Shown in pieces: positions 1-6,239 of a DNA stretch of 6,239 bases. The notes beneath the pieces were generated by a model. The model searched no databases, was not told the DNA's origin, and saw only the letters and a list, made by a program, of their open reading frames with translations. This stretch comes from Hyphomicrobiales bacterium. GTDB lineage: Bacteria > Pseudomonadota > Alphaproteobacteria > Rhizobiales > NORP267. Position 1 is the stretch's first letter. Every line of letters starts with the position of its first letter. Made by a program: the position numbers and the translations under genes. The DNA lies in the NCBI GenBank assembly GCA_016764455.1, contig JAESRU010000040.1, forward strand, positions 4,366 to 10,604. Direction: 5' to 3'.

Positions 1-1322
1 TCTTTACGCAGATTTTTATCAACCAGTTTCAGCGACCGGCGAGCAAGACGAATGACGTCAGGGTGGAATAACAAATCGCGTTGATCGGCAAGATGAAACA
101 TCCGGATTAGGTTGACCGGGTCATCGCGAAAAACTTTGTCATGCTCGACCGCCAGCCGGTTGAGTTGGCGCACAAACCCCGGCGCCTTTTTGAACGGCCG
201 GTCGCGCAGGCGGCGGAACGGGCCAACCAGGCGGCTCAACCTGCCGGTCGTTTTGACATGCTGCATTTCCAGCCCGGCACAAAGGGTGCGGGTGAGATCG
301 CCGATTTCCTTGGCGATCAGGAAATAATGCCGCATGAAGCGTTCTACATCGCGCACGCCCGGATGTTCGGTATAGCCAAGACGGATGGCCATTTCCTGCT
401 GGACATCGAAGGTGAGGCGTTCTTCCGCACGGCCCATGAGAAAATGCAGGTGGCAGCGCACAGTCCAGAGAAATTCGTCGCATTTTTTAAACCGGCGATG
501 CTCGGCGATTGTAAAGACGCCAGCCTTGACCAATTCTGAAATTTTCTCGACCCGGTAATAATATTTGCCGATCCATAAAAGCGTATGCAGATCGCGCTGG
601 CCACCCTTGCCATTCTTGATATTTGGCTCAACCAGATACCGGGATTCACCGGATTTTAGATGCCGCACGTCACGTTCAGCCAGTTTGTCCGCGATAAATT
701 CAGCGCCGGTACCTTTCACCACCTGCTTGTCAAAGCGGTCTTTGAGATCGCTGTACAATTCCATGTCGCCCCAGATGAAACGGGCTTCGAGGATCGAGGT
801 TTTGATGGTGGTGTCGGTGCGGGCGAGCCGAATACAATCTTCAATTGTCCGGGTGGCGTGGCCAACCTTCTGGCCCATGTCCCAAAGCATATAGAGAATA
901 TATTCAGTGACGCTTTCTCCCCATGCGGTTTGTTTAAAGGGCAGCAAAAACAGCAAATCGATATCAGACCCCGGCGCCAGGGTGCCCCGGCCATAACCGC
1001 CAACAGCGACGATGGCAATCCGCTCGCCAGCGGTCGGATTGCGAACCTGATAAACATGGGTTTGCGCAAAATCGTAAATAACGCTGATCAGTTCGTCTTC
1101 AAGCCGAGAGATAAATTTGGCGCAGGCTGATCCATCCCCGTCTTCTTCGAGCCAGCGGCGGGCTATCTGGCGACCATCTTCAAGGGCATCTTTGAGACAT
1201 TGCAATACCGCTTGACGGACAGTGCTATCGCCGCCCCGTGTATTGGTGGCCAATGCGGTCAAGGTTTCCCGCAGCTGTGTGGCATCCAGGATGTCGCCAA
1301 AATTCCGGCTGGTCTTCTTCAT
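1..1322 (-). CDS. glnD: [Protein-PII] uridylyltransferase/uridylyl-removing enzyme, N-terminal part (3' end outside window)
   Basis: GlnD is the cytoplasmic glutamine sensor: it uridylylates PII proteins (GlnB/GlnK) when glutamine is low and removes UMP when it is high, which controls glutamine synthetase and nitrogen-regulated transcription. The frame is open from the ATG at 1322-1320 to the window edge, giving 440 codons; family members are usually about 900 residues, so roughly half is visible. The nucleotidyltransferase motif is clear: VGGYGRG at residues 107-113, then GSDIDLLFL at 118-126 with the metal-binding aspartates D120 and D122. The GlnD hallmark NGKGGQRDLHTLLWI lies at 237-251. 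The remainder up to KLVDKNLRK matches the helical linker. The HD domain, which removes UMP, and the two ACT domains, which bind glutamine, would lie beyond position 1 and cannot be checked. The start codon overlaps the mutS stop as ATGA. Upstream there is only a G-rich stretch (GGGGGCGG) ending 4 bases before the ATG, so translation is probably coupled to mutS. Confidence 0.97.
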   Translation of the reverse strand, partial: MKKTSRNFGDILDATQLRETLTALATNTRGGDSTVRQAVLQCLKDALEDGRQIARRWLEEDGDGSACAKFISRLEDELISVIYDFAQTHVYQVRNPTAGERIAIVAVGGYGRGTLAPGSDIDLLFLLPFKQTAWGESVTEYILYMLWDMGQKVGHATRTIEDCIRLARTDTTIKTSILEARFIWGDMELYSDLKDRFDKQVVKGTGAEFIADKLAERDVRHLKSGESRYLVEPNIKNGKGGQRDLHTLLWIGKYYYRVEKISELVKAGVFTIAEHRRFKKCDEFLWTVRCHLHFLMGRAEERLTFDVQQEMAIRLGYTEHPGVRDVERFMRHYFLIAKEIGDLTRTLCAGLEMQHVKTTGRLSRLVGPFRRLRDRPFKKAPGFVRQLNRLAVEHDKVFRDDPVNLIRMFHLADQRDLLFHPDVIRLARRSLKLVDKNLRK

Positions 1323-4216
1323 TTGCCGCCCCCGGAATTGCTTCCATCGCTGGCACTGTGGATTTTCTTTAAATCATACAATGTTTCGAGCGCCTCGCGC
1401 GGGGTTAGATTATCCGGGATTAAGGCGTCAAGCTGAGCCGCAATTTCGCGCAAAGCCGGATTAATGGAGGATGTGGGTACGGGTGCTGCCACGTTGGCAG
1501 CAAAAAGCGGTAAATCTTCCGTCAGTCTGGCGCCGGCGCCGGCCTGATCACCGGATTCCAGTTCCGCCAAAATGTCCCCGGCCCGGGCAACAACGGAAGC
1601 TGGAAGGCCCGCCAGCCGCCCCACCTGGATACCATAAGACCGGTCAGACGCGCCCGGCACAACCTCGTGGAGAAATACCACGTCGCCCTGCCATTCCTTG
1701 ACCTTCATGGTGGCGTTCTGCAACCGGGGAAGGGTTGCCGTGAGGCTGGTCAATTCGTGATAATGGGTGGCAAAAAGTGCGCGGGAACAATTCACTTCGT
1801 GTAGATGCTCGACCGTAGCCCAGGCGATTGAGAGGCCGTCAAAAGTCGCTGTACCGCGCCCGATTTCATCCAGAATAACAAGCGATTTGGGCCCGGCCTG
1901 GTTCAGGATCGCTGCTGTCTCAACCATTTCGACCATGAACGTAGAGCGGCCCCTTGCCAGATCATCCGACGCCCCGACCCGGCTGAACACCCGGTCAACA
2001 ATACCGATCCGGGCCACCTTTGCTGGAACAAATGACCCCATCTGGGCAAGGATTGCGATCACGGCATTTTGCCGCAAGAAAGTTGATTTACCAGCCATGT
2101 TGGGGCCTGTCAGCAACCAGATAGCACCAGCATTATCGGTGTCGTCGCTATCCCCGGCGCTTGCGCCTAAATCAATATCGTTGGGTATGAAAACGTCGCC
2201 GGATTTTTTGAGCGCCGCCTCAACAACAGGGTGACGACCACCGGAAATTTCGAACCTTGTGGATTGGTCAACCTCCGGGCGGCACCAATTTTCTGTTCTA
2301 GCCAGTTCGGCAAGCGCCACCTGACAATCCAGCGCCGCCATAGCATCCCCGACAATTTTGATGGTGTCGGCGATTGCCAAAGCCTGGCCCTGCAACGCTT
2401 CAAAAATACCATTTTCAATTGCCTGGGCGCGTTCAGCCGCCGCCGCGATCCGGGATTCCAACTCGCCCAACTCAGTTGTGGTGAAACGTGTCGCGCTGGC
2501 CAGTGTCTGGCGATGAATATAGGTTTCGTTGAGAGGCGCCGCCAGCATCCGGTCGCCGTGCTGGGTCGGCACTTCGACAAAATATCCAAGCACATTATTG
2601 TGCTTGATCTTGAGGGCCCTGATTTCAGTCGCATCCCGGTAGGTTGTCTGGAGTGCGGCGATAACTTTGCGGCTTTCATCTCGAAGCGCGCGAGCCTCAT
2701 CAAGCGCCGCGTCATGACCGGGACGAATGAACCCGCCATCACGAACAAAGGCTGGTAATTCTTGGCCAAGCGCTGCGTCCAGAGCCGCTTCAAATTTGAC
2801 CAAAGTATCTGGGTCAGCACCAACGAGGCCGACAAGGATTTCGGCAATATGCATGGGCGGGGGTGTTAGCCCGGGAGCATTCTTGAAACGCAGTCGCAGA
2901 TTTGCTGCCGCCCGGATTCCATCGCGCAATGCACCAAGATCACGCGGGCCGCCACGTTGCAAAGCCAGCCGCGACAGCGCCCGGGCAAGATCTGCCGACG
3001 CCGCCAGGTCCTGGCGCACCAAATCACGCAAATTGTCCTGTGCTGCAAAATAAGAAACCCCATCAAGGCGGTGGTTTATATATTCGGCTTCTGTCGACGG
3101 GCTCGCCAACCAACTCGCCAACGTTCTGGCCCCGGCCGGCGTCACCGTACGATCGATAACCGCAAACAGGCTCCCGCGCGGGTCTCCGGCGGTAGAGCGG
3201 AACAACTCCAGATTAATTCTGGTGGCCGGGTCAATTTCCATAACGTGACCGGCTTGCTCCCGGCGCGGTGGCGAAATACTGGCACGCTGTCCTGCCTGGG
3301 TTGCATCGATATAAGCGATGAGGGCACCACAGGCAGCTAGTTCGGCGCGGGTATAGGCGCCAAATGAATCCAGCGTTGCGATATTGAAATAGTCGCTGAG
3401 TTTTTTGGAAGCAGAGGACGAATCAAAATAATCCGGGGTCAGAGGCACAACCGGAATTTCATCCCCGTTCCACAAATCGCGCCATTCGGGATCTTCATAC
3501 AATGGCTCGGAGATCAATACTTCGCTGGCATCCAGCCTGGATAAATCAGACGCGATGCGGTTTTTGTCGGTGGCCATGACCCTGAACGAACCAGTGGAGA
3601 GATCAAGCCAGGCAATTGCCGCGGCATTGGCGTCATTGCCAGCGCGGATATGGGCGACGGCTGCCAGGAAATTATTGCGTCTTGCGTCCAGCAGAGAATC
3701 TTCGGTCAAAGTTCCCGGCGTTACCAGCCGCACGACGTCGCGCTTAACAACGGATTTCGGGCCACGTTTCTTGGCTTCTGCCGGATTTTCAAGCTGTTCG
3801 CAGACCGCGACCCGGTGACCGAGCCGGATCAGTTTTTGCAGGTAATTGTCGGCTGCATGGACAGGAACACCGCACATGGGGATATCGTGGCCCTTATGTT
3901 GGCCGCGTTTGGTGAGCGCGATGCCAAGCGCCCGGGACGCCACTTCGGCATCCTGGAAAAACATTTCGTAGAAATCACCCATCCGATAAAACAGTAGACT
4001 GTCAGGGTTATTGGCCTTGATTTCAAAAAACTGGGCCATCATCGGCGTCACCTTGGATGATGGCATTTTTACAGCTTTGGTAGCATTTTCACCTGTTGCT
4101 TGTGCGGGGGAACCGGACACAGATGCATCTTCCTCAATCGGCACCGGAGCCAGTTTAGCAGTTTCCATCCTTAAACCGGCCCTTTCCACTTTGCAGTCCA
4201 CTTTGCAGTTTGCCAT
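1319..4216 (-). CDS. mutS: DNA mismatch repair protein MutS (MutS1)
   Basis: MutS scans newly replicated DNA for mismatches and small loops and, with ATP, recruits MutL. All family landmarks are present. The mismatch-reading Phe-x-Glu is F82-Y83-E84, inside LLFYRMGDFYEMFF. The connector, lever and clamp regions follow at about 175-640. The ATPase domain at about 645-890 has Walker A GPNMAGKST at 704-712, the ABC signature region ARGRSTFMVEM at 754-764, Walker B with D783-E784 followed by IGRGTATFDG, the ATHYHEL switch at 816-822, and the helix-turn-helix YGIQVGRLAGLP at 861-872. A possible beta-clamp motif DLPLF lies at 901-905. The C-terminal oligomerisation segment is at about 919-952. At 965 residues it is longer than E. 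coli MutS (853), with about 46 extra N-terminal residues. The 4216 start is supported by GAGG 9 bases upstream. M17 (4168) and M51 (4066) are alternatives; M51 would give a more standard N-terminus but has no Shine-Dalgarno sequence. It is the first gene of a mutS-glnD operon and divergent from maeB. Confidence 0.98.
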   Translation of the reverse strand: MANCKVDCKVERAGLRMETAKLAPVPIEEDASVSGSPAQATGENATKAVKMPSSKVTPMMAQFFEIKANNPDSLLFYRMGDFYEMFFQDAEVASRALGIALTKRGQHKGHDIPMCGVPVHAADNYLQKLIRLGHRVAVCEQLENPAEAKKRGPKSVVKRDVVRLVTPGTLTEDSLLDARRNNFLAAVAHIRAGNDANAAAIAWLDLSTGSFRVMATDKNRIASDLSRLDASEVLISEPLYEDPEWRDLWNGDEIPVVPLTPDYFDSSSASKKLSDYFNIATLDSFGAYTRAELAACGALIAYIDATQAGQRASISPPRREQAGHVMEIDPATRINLELFRSTAGDPRGSLFAVIDRTVTPAGARTLASWLASPSTEAEYINHRLDGVSYFAAQDNLRDLVRQDLAASADLARALSRLALQRGGPRDLGALRDGIRAAANLRLRFKNAPGLTPPPMHIAEILVGLVGADPDTLVKFEAALDAALGQELPAFVRDGGFIRPGHDAALDEARALRDESRKVIAALQTTYRDATEIRALKIKHNNVLGYFVEVPTQHGDRMLAAPLNETYIHRQTLASATRFTTTELGELESRIAAAAERAQAIENGIFEALQGQALAIADTIKIVGDAMAALDCQVALAELARTENWCRPEVDQSTRFEISGGRHPVVEAALKKSGDVFIPNDIDLGASAGDSDDTDNAGAIWLLTGPNMAGKSTFLRQNAVIAILAQMGSFVPAKVARIGIVDRVFSRVGASDDLARGRSTFMVEMVETAAILNQAGPKSLVILDEIGRGTATFDGLSIAWATVEHLHEVNCSRALFATHYHELTSLTATLPRLQNATMKVKEWQGDVVFLHEVVPGASDRSYGIQVGRLAGLPASVVARAGDILAELESGDQAGAGARLTEDLPLFAANVAAPVPTSSINPALREIAAQLDALIPDNLTPREALETLYDLKKIHSASDGSNSGGGK
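4185..4208. repeat. Tandem repeat, two perfect 12-bp copies, in the 5' end of mutS
   Basis: The unit TCCACTTTGCAG (plus strand) occurs twice back to back, at 4185-4196 and 4197-4208. Read on the minus strand in the mutS frame it produces the peptide repeat CKVD-CKVE at residues 4-11 of the longest reading. The period is a multiple of three, so gain or loss of a copy would not shift the frame. It lies upstream of the alternative start M17, so it may be leader sequence rather than coding sequence. Confidence 0.85.
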
Positions 4217-4236
4217 CCAAACAGGCCTCGGTTTGG
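4217..4236 (-). promoter_or_regulatory. mutS ribosome binding site in the loop of a predicted 6-bp hairpin
   Basis: On the minus strand, immediately before the ATG at 4216, CCAAAC (4236-4231) and GTTTGG (4222-4217) are perfect inverted repeats separated by the 8-base loop CGAGGCCT. The Shine-Dalgarno-like GAGG (4229-4226) is inside the loop, 9 bases from the ATG. This placement supports the 4216 start. A short stem of this kind, ending at the start codon, could slow or tune initiation. The inverted repeat is seen directly; the folding and its effect are inference, and a 6-bp stem can arise by chance. Confidence 0.45.
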
Positions 4237-4255
4237 GACCCTACGCACAGATAAC

Positions 4256-4284
4256 TTGTCGGCAGCGATGCCACGTCCTAATCT
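4256..4284 (+). promoter_or_regulatory. Candidate sigma-70-type promoter for maeB
   Basis: TTGTCG (4256-4261) matches the -35 consensus at four of six positions, followed after 17 bases by TAATCT (4279-4284), which matches the -10 consensus at three of six. The start point would be near 4291, about 60 bases before the maeB ATG. Its -10 element overlaps that of the mutS candidate on the other strand, so the two could not be occupied by polymerase at the same time. The call is weaker than the mutS one. Confidence 0.3.
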
Positions 4285-4308
4285 AGCGGTTTGCCGGAGC
4301 GCTTCCAA
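4280..4308 (-). promoter_or_regulatory. Candidate sigma-70-type promoter for mutS-glnD
   Basis: Read on the minus strand, TTGGAA (4308-4303) matches the -35 consensus at four of six positions. After a 17-base spacer, TAGATT (4285-4280) matches the -10 consensus at four of six. Transcription would begin near 4273 and leave a leader of about 57 bases before the ATG at 4216. The spacing is ideal and the position sensible, but in a 134-base gap such a match is not proof. Confidence 0.4.
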
Positions 4309-4350
4309 GGCGCAAGCTGGTGTAACCAACAGAATTGCGACAGATATTTC

Positions 4351-6239
4351 ATGGCTACCGAATTCGATTCACCGGGATCCCGGCCCACATTTACCGATCA
4401 GGACGCCCTTAATTTCCATCATCACACCAAACCGGGCAAGCTGGAAATTGTGCCGACCAAGCCAATGGCGACCCAACGCGATTTGTCGCTTGCTTATTCT
4501 CCAGGCGTCGCAGTTCCCGTCCAAGCCATCGCCGACGATCCGGCACGTGCCTATGATTATACCATCAAGGGTAACATGGTGGCGGTTATTACCAACGGCA
4601 CTGCTATCCTTGGCATGGGCAATCTTGGGCCGCTCGCCTCCAAACCGGTGATGGAAGGCAAGGCCGCTTTGTTCAAGCGGTTTGCTGATATTGATTCGAT
4701 TGATTTGGAGGTTGATACCGAAAATGTGGATGAATTTATCAATTGCGTTCGCTATCTGACACCCGCATTCGGTGGCATCAATCTGGAAGATATCAAGGCG
4801 CCCGAATGTTTTATCATTGAAGAACGGTTGCGCGAACTTGCCGATATTCCGGTTTTTCATGATGACCAGCACGGCACGGCGATCATTGTTGCCGCCGGTC
4901 TGATCAATGCGCTTGACCTGACCGGGCGCGATATCAAGAAAACCAAACTCGTCTGCAACGGCGCCGGTGCTGCTGGTATTGCCTGTCTTGAACTAGTCCG
5001 GTCGATGGGATTTCCGGTTGAGAATATTATTTTGTGCGACACCAAAGGCCCTATCTACAAGGGCCGTGCTGAGGGCATGAACCAATGGAAATCGATTTTT
5101 GCATCCGACACCAAAGCCCGCACACTGGCTGAAGCGGTGGCAGAGTCCGACGTGTTTTTCGGTCTCTCGGCCAAGGGAGCACTGACGTCTGAAATGGTAT
5201 TGTCGATGGCCGACAAGCCGATCATTTTTGCCATGGCCAACCCGGACCCGGAAATCACCCCGGAGGAAGTTGCCGCCGTGCGCGACGATGCCATTATGGC
5301 GACCGGGCGTTCTGATTATCCAAACCAGATCAATAATGTGCTTGGTTTTCCGTATATTTTTCGCGGCGCGCTGGATGTGCGGGCCCGTGCGATCAACGAA
5401 GAAATGAAAATTGCCGCAGCGCACGCCCTGGCTGAACTGGCACGTGAAGATGTGCCGGACGAAGTGGCGATGGCGTATCAGGGCAGCCGCCCGCGCTATG
5501 GGCCTAACTACATTATTCCAATGCCGTTTGATCCAAGGCTGATCAGCCGGGTCTCGCCAGCGGTGGCGCAAGCCGCCATGGAGACCGGCGTTGCCGGCAA
5601 GCCGATTGTGGATATGGAAGCCTATGTTGAGCATTTGAGTGCCCGACTGGACCCGATCGCCGGCACCCTGCAAAGCGTCTTTGCCAAAGTGCGCCGCCAA
5701 CCAAAGCGCGTGGTATTTGCCGAAGGTGAAGAAGAACAGGTTATTCGTGCCGCATATATTTTCGCCAGTTCAGGGTTGGGAAAACCAATTCTGATTGGCC
5801 GGGAAGACCAGATCCGGGAAAAAATGGCCGATCTCAATCTGGAACCGGGAGACGATATCACGATCCAGAATGCGGCACTTTCAGATCGCACCGAAGAATA
5901 TTCAAATTACCTTTATGCCCGGCTTCAGCGACGCGGGTATTTGCGCCGCGACTGTGTCCGTCTGATCAATACCGACCGCAATTATTTTGCCGCCTGTATG
6001 ATTGCAACCGGGGACGCAGACGCTCTGGTTTCAGGAATTACCCGACCCTACGCGGTCGTGCTCAAGGATATCCGCAAGGTCATTGATCCCAAACCCGGAC
6101 ACCGGGTGATCGGGTTATCGATCATTTTATCGAAGGGCCATACGGTCCTGGTCGCTGATACCACGGTTCACGACATGCCGACCGCTGAGGAGCTGGCAGA
6201 TATTGCTGTAGAGGCGGCGGGTGTCGCGCGGCGGCTTGG
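4351..6239 (+). CDS. maeB: Hybrid malic enzyme, NAD(P)-dependent, malic enzyme-phosphotransacetylase type (3' end outside window)
   Basis: This enzyme oxidatively decarboxylates malate to pyruvate and CO2 with reduction of NAD(P), feeding pyruvate or acetyl-CoA synthesis and supplying NADPH during growth on C4 acids. The catalytic part fills residues 1 to about 430: [14 protein letters not shown] at 43-56 (with Tyr49), [15 protein letters not shown] at 101-115 (Lys104), the metal-site motif FHDDQHGTA at 169-177, a Rossmann motif GAGAAG at 204-209, and [14 protein letters not shown] at 293-306. From about residue 450 ([16 protein letters not shown] at 453-468) a phosphotransacetylase-like domain begins, including [13 protein letters not shown] at 561-573. 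In studied homologues this domain is regulatory, with acetyl-CoA inhibiting, rather than an active transacetylase. Homologues are about 760 residues, so roughly 130 are missing at the right edge. The ATG at 4351 is the only convincing start: an in-frame stop lies at 4279-4281, and the only other candidate between is a TTG at 4291. No Shine-Dalgarno sequence is evident. NADP preference (as in rhizobial tme beside mutS) is inferred from gene order, not from residues. Confidence 0.96.
   Translation, partial: MATEFDSPGSRPTFTDQDALNFHHHTKPGKLEIVPTKPMATQRDLSLAYSPGVAVPVQAIADDPARAYDYTIKGNMVAVITNGTAILGMGNLGPLASKPVMEGKAALFKRFADIDSIDLEVDTENVDEFINCVRYLTPAFGGINLEDIKAPECFIIEERLRELADIPVFHDDQHGTAIIVAAGLINALDLTGRDIKKTKLVCNGAGAAGIACLELVRSMGFPVENIILCDTKGPIYKGRAEGMNQWKSIFASDTKARTLAEAVAESDVFFGLSAKGALTSEMVLSMADKPIIFAMANPDPEITPEEVAAVRDDAIMATGRSDYPNQINNVLGFPYIFRGALDVRARAINEEMKIAAAHALAELAREDVPDEVAMAYQGSRPRYGPNYIIPMPFDPRLISRVSPAVAQAAMETGVAGKPIVDMEAYVEHLSARLDPIAGTLQSVFAKVRRQPKRVVFAEGEEEQVIRAAYIFASSGLGKPILIGREDQIREKMADLNLEPGDDITIQNAALSDRTEEYSNYLYARLQRRGYLRRDCVRLINTDRNYFAACMIATGDADALVSGITRPYAVVLKDIRKVIDPKPGHRVIGLSIILSKGHTVLVADTTVHDMPTAEELADIAVEAAGVARRL
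4372..4383. repeat. 12-bp perfect palindrome in the maeB 5' coding region
   Basis: CCGGGATCCCGG reads identically on both strands. It lies 21 bases after the start of the maeB ATG, within the codons for the variable N-terminal tail (SPGSRP) that precedes the conserved domain. It could form a small stem in the mRNA or be a protein binding site, but it may equally be chance in GC-rich sequence. Confidence 0.5.

Noticed and set aside
1529..1544. GC-rich self-complementary repeat GGCGCCGGCGCCGGCC
   Set aside because: It encodes an Ala-Gly run in the MutS linker and is explained by codon choice. There is no terminator-like T-run and no sign of a mobile repeat.
1..4216. Many plus-strand open frames of 60-156 codons opposite glnD and mutS
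   Set aside because: They are antisense shadows of two confidently identified genes, have no recognisable domain, and are rich in Arg, Pro and Ser, as expected of GC-biased non-coding frames.
4217..4350. Possible small RNA or riboswitch in the divergent gap
   Set aside because: At 134 bases with two start sites to accommodate, it shows no conserved riboswitch core, no strong long stem and no terminator.
4360..4380. EcoRI (GAATTC) and BamHI (GGATCC) sites close together, suggestive of a vector polylinker
   Set aside because: The sites fall in a continuous maeB frame with natural-looking flanks on both sides and no other polylinker or vector sequence, so coincidence is more likely.
4369..5891. 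Minus-strand open frames opposite maeB, the longest 235 codons (4993-5700)
   Set aside because: The plus-strand malic enzyme frame is continuous and carries all family motifs. The antisense product is rich in His, Arg and Gly and resembles no family I recognise.
1..6239. Defence, mobile or other undescribed multi-gene system
   Set aside because: The window is filled almost completely by three well-known housekeeping genes. No transposase, integrase, repeat array or unknown gene is present.

Overview
This looks like an ordinary stretch of chromosome from an alphaproteobacterium. Three long reading frames are open throughout, with no frameshift or internal stop: glnD (minus strand, its 3' part outside the left edge), mutS (minus strand, complete), and a hybrid malic enzyme of the MaeB/Tme type (plus strand, its 3' part outside the right edge). 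The assignment to Alphaproteobacteria rests on the protein sequences (for example GPNMAGKST in the MutS Walker A motif, and the N-terminal style of the malic enzyme). It also rests on gene order: from memory, the trio tme-mutS-glnD is adjacent in Sinorhizobium meliloti and related bacteria. Base composition is moderately GC-rich, in the mid-50s percent by eye. I cannot place the genus.

Layout. Positions 1-1322 (minus) hold the first 440 codons of glnD, the PII uridylyltransferase/uridylyl-removing enzyme. Positions 1319-4216 (minus) hold mutS, a 965-codon mismatch-recognition ATPase. The mutS stop and the glnD start overlap in an ATGA, so the two genes are read as one operon in the order mutS-glnD. 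Positions 4217-4350 are a 134-base divergent intergenic region. It carries plausible sigma-70-type promoters for both directions, and their -10 elements overlap. Positions 4351-6239 (plus) hold 629 codons of the malic enzyme: a complete catalytic part, then most of a phosphotransacetylase-like regulatory part that runs off the edge.

How the genes relate. MaeB converts malate to pyruvate with reduction of NAD(P). GlnD reports glutamine status to PII proteins. MutS repairs replication mismatches. The arrangement puts a carbon-flux enzyme, a nitrogen sensor and a repair protein around one control region, but no shared pathway is evident beyond possible carbon/nitrogen co-ordination.

I found no mobile element, CRISPR array, RNA gene, defence system or other accessory module. 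The points worth a second look are small ones. They are the uncertain N-terminus of MutS with a 12-bp tandem repeat, a hairpin that holds the mutS ribosome binding site in its loop, overlapping divergent promoters, the mutS/glnD overlap, and an apparent beta-clamp motif and acidic insert in MutS.
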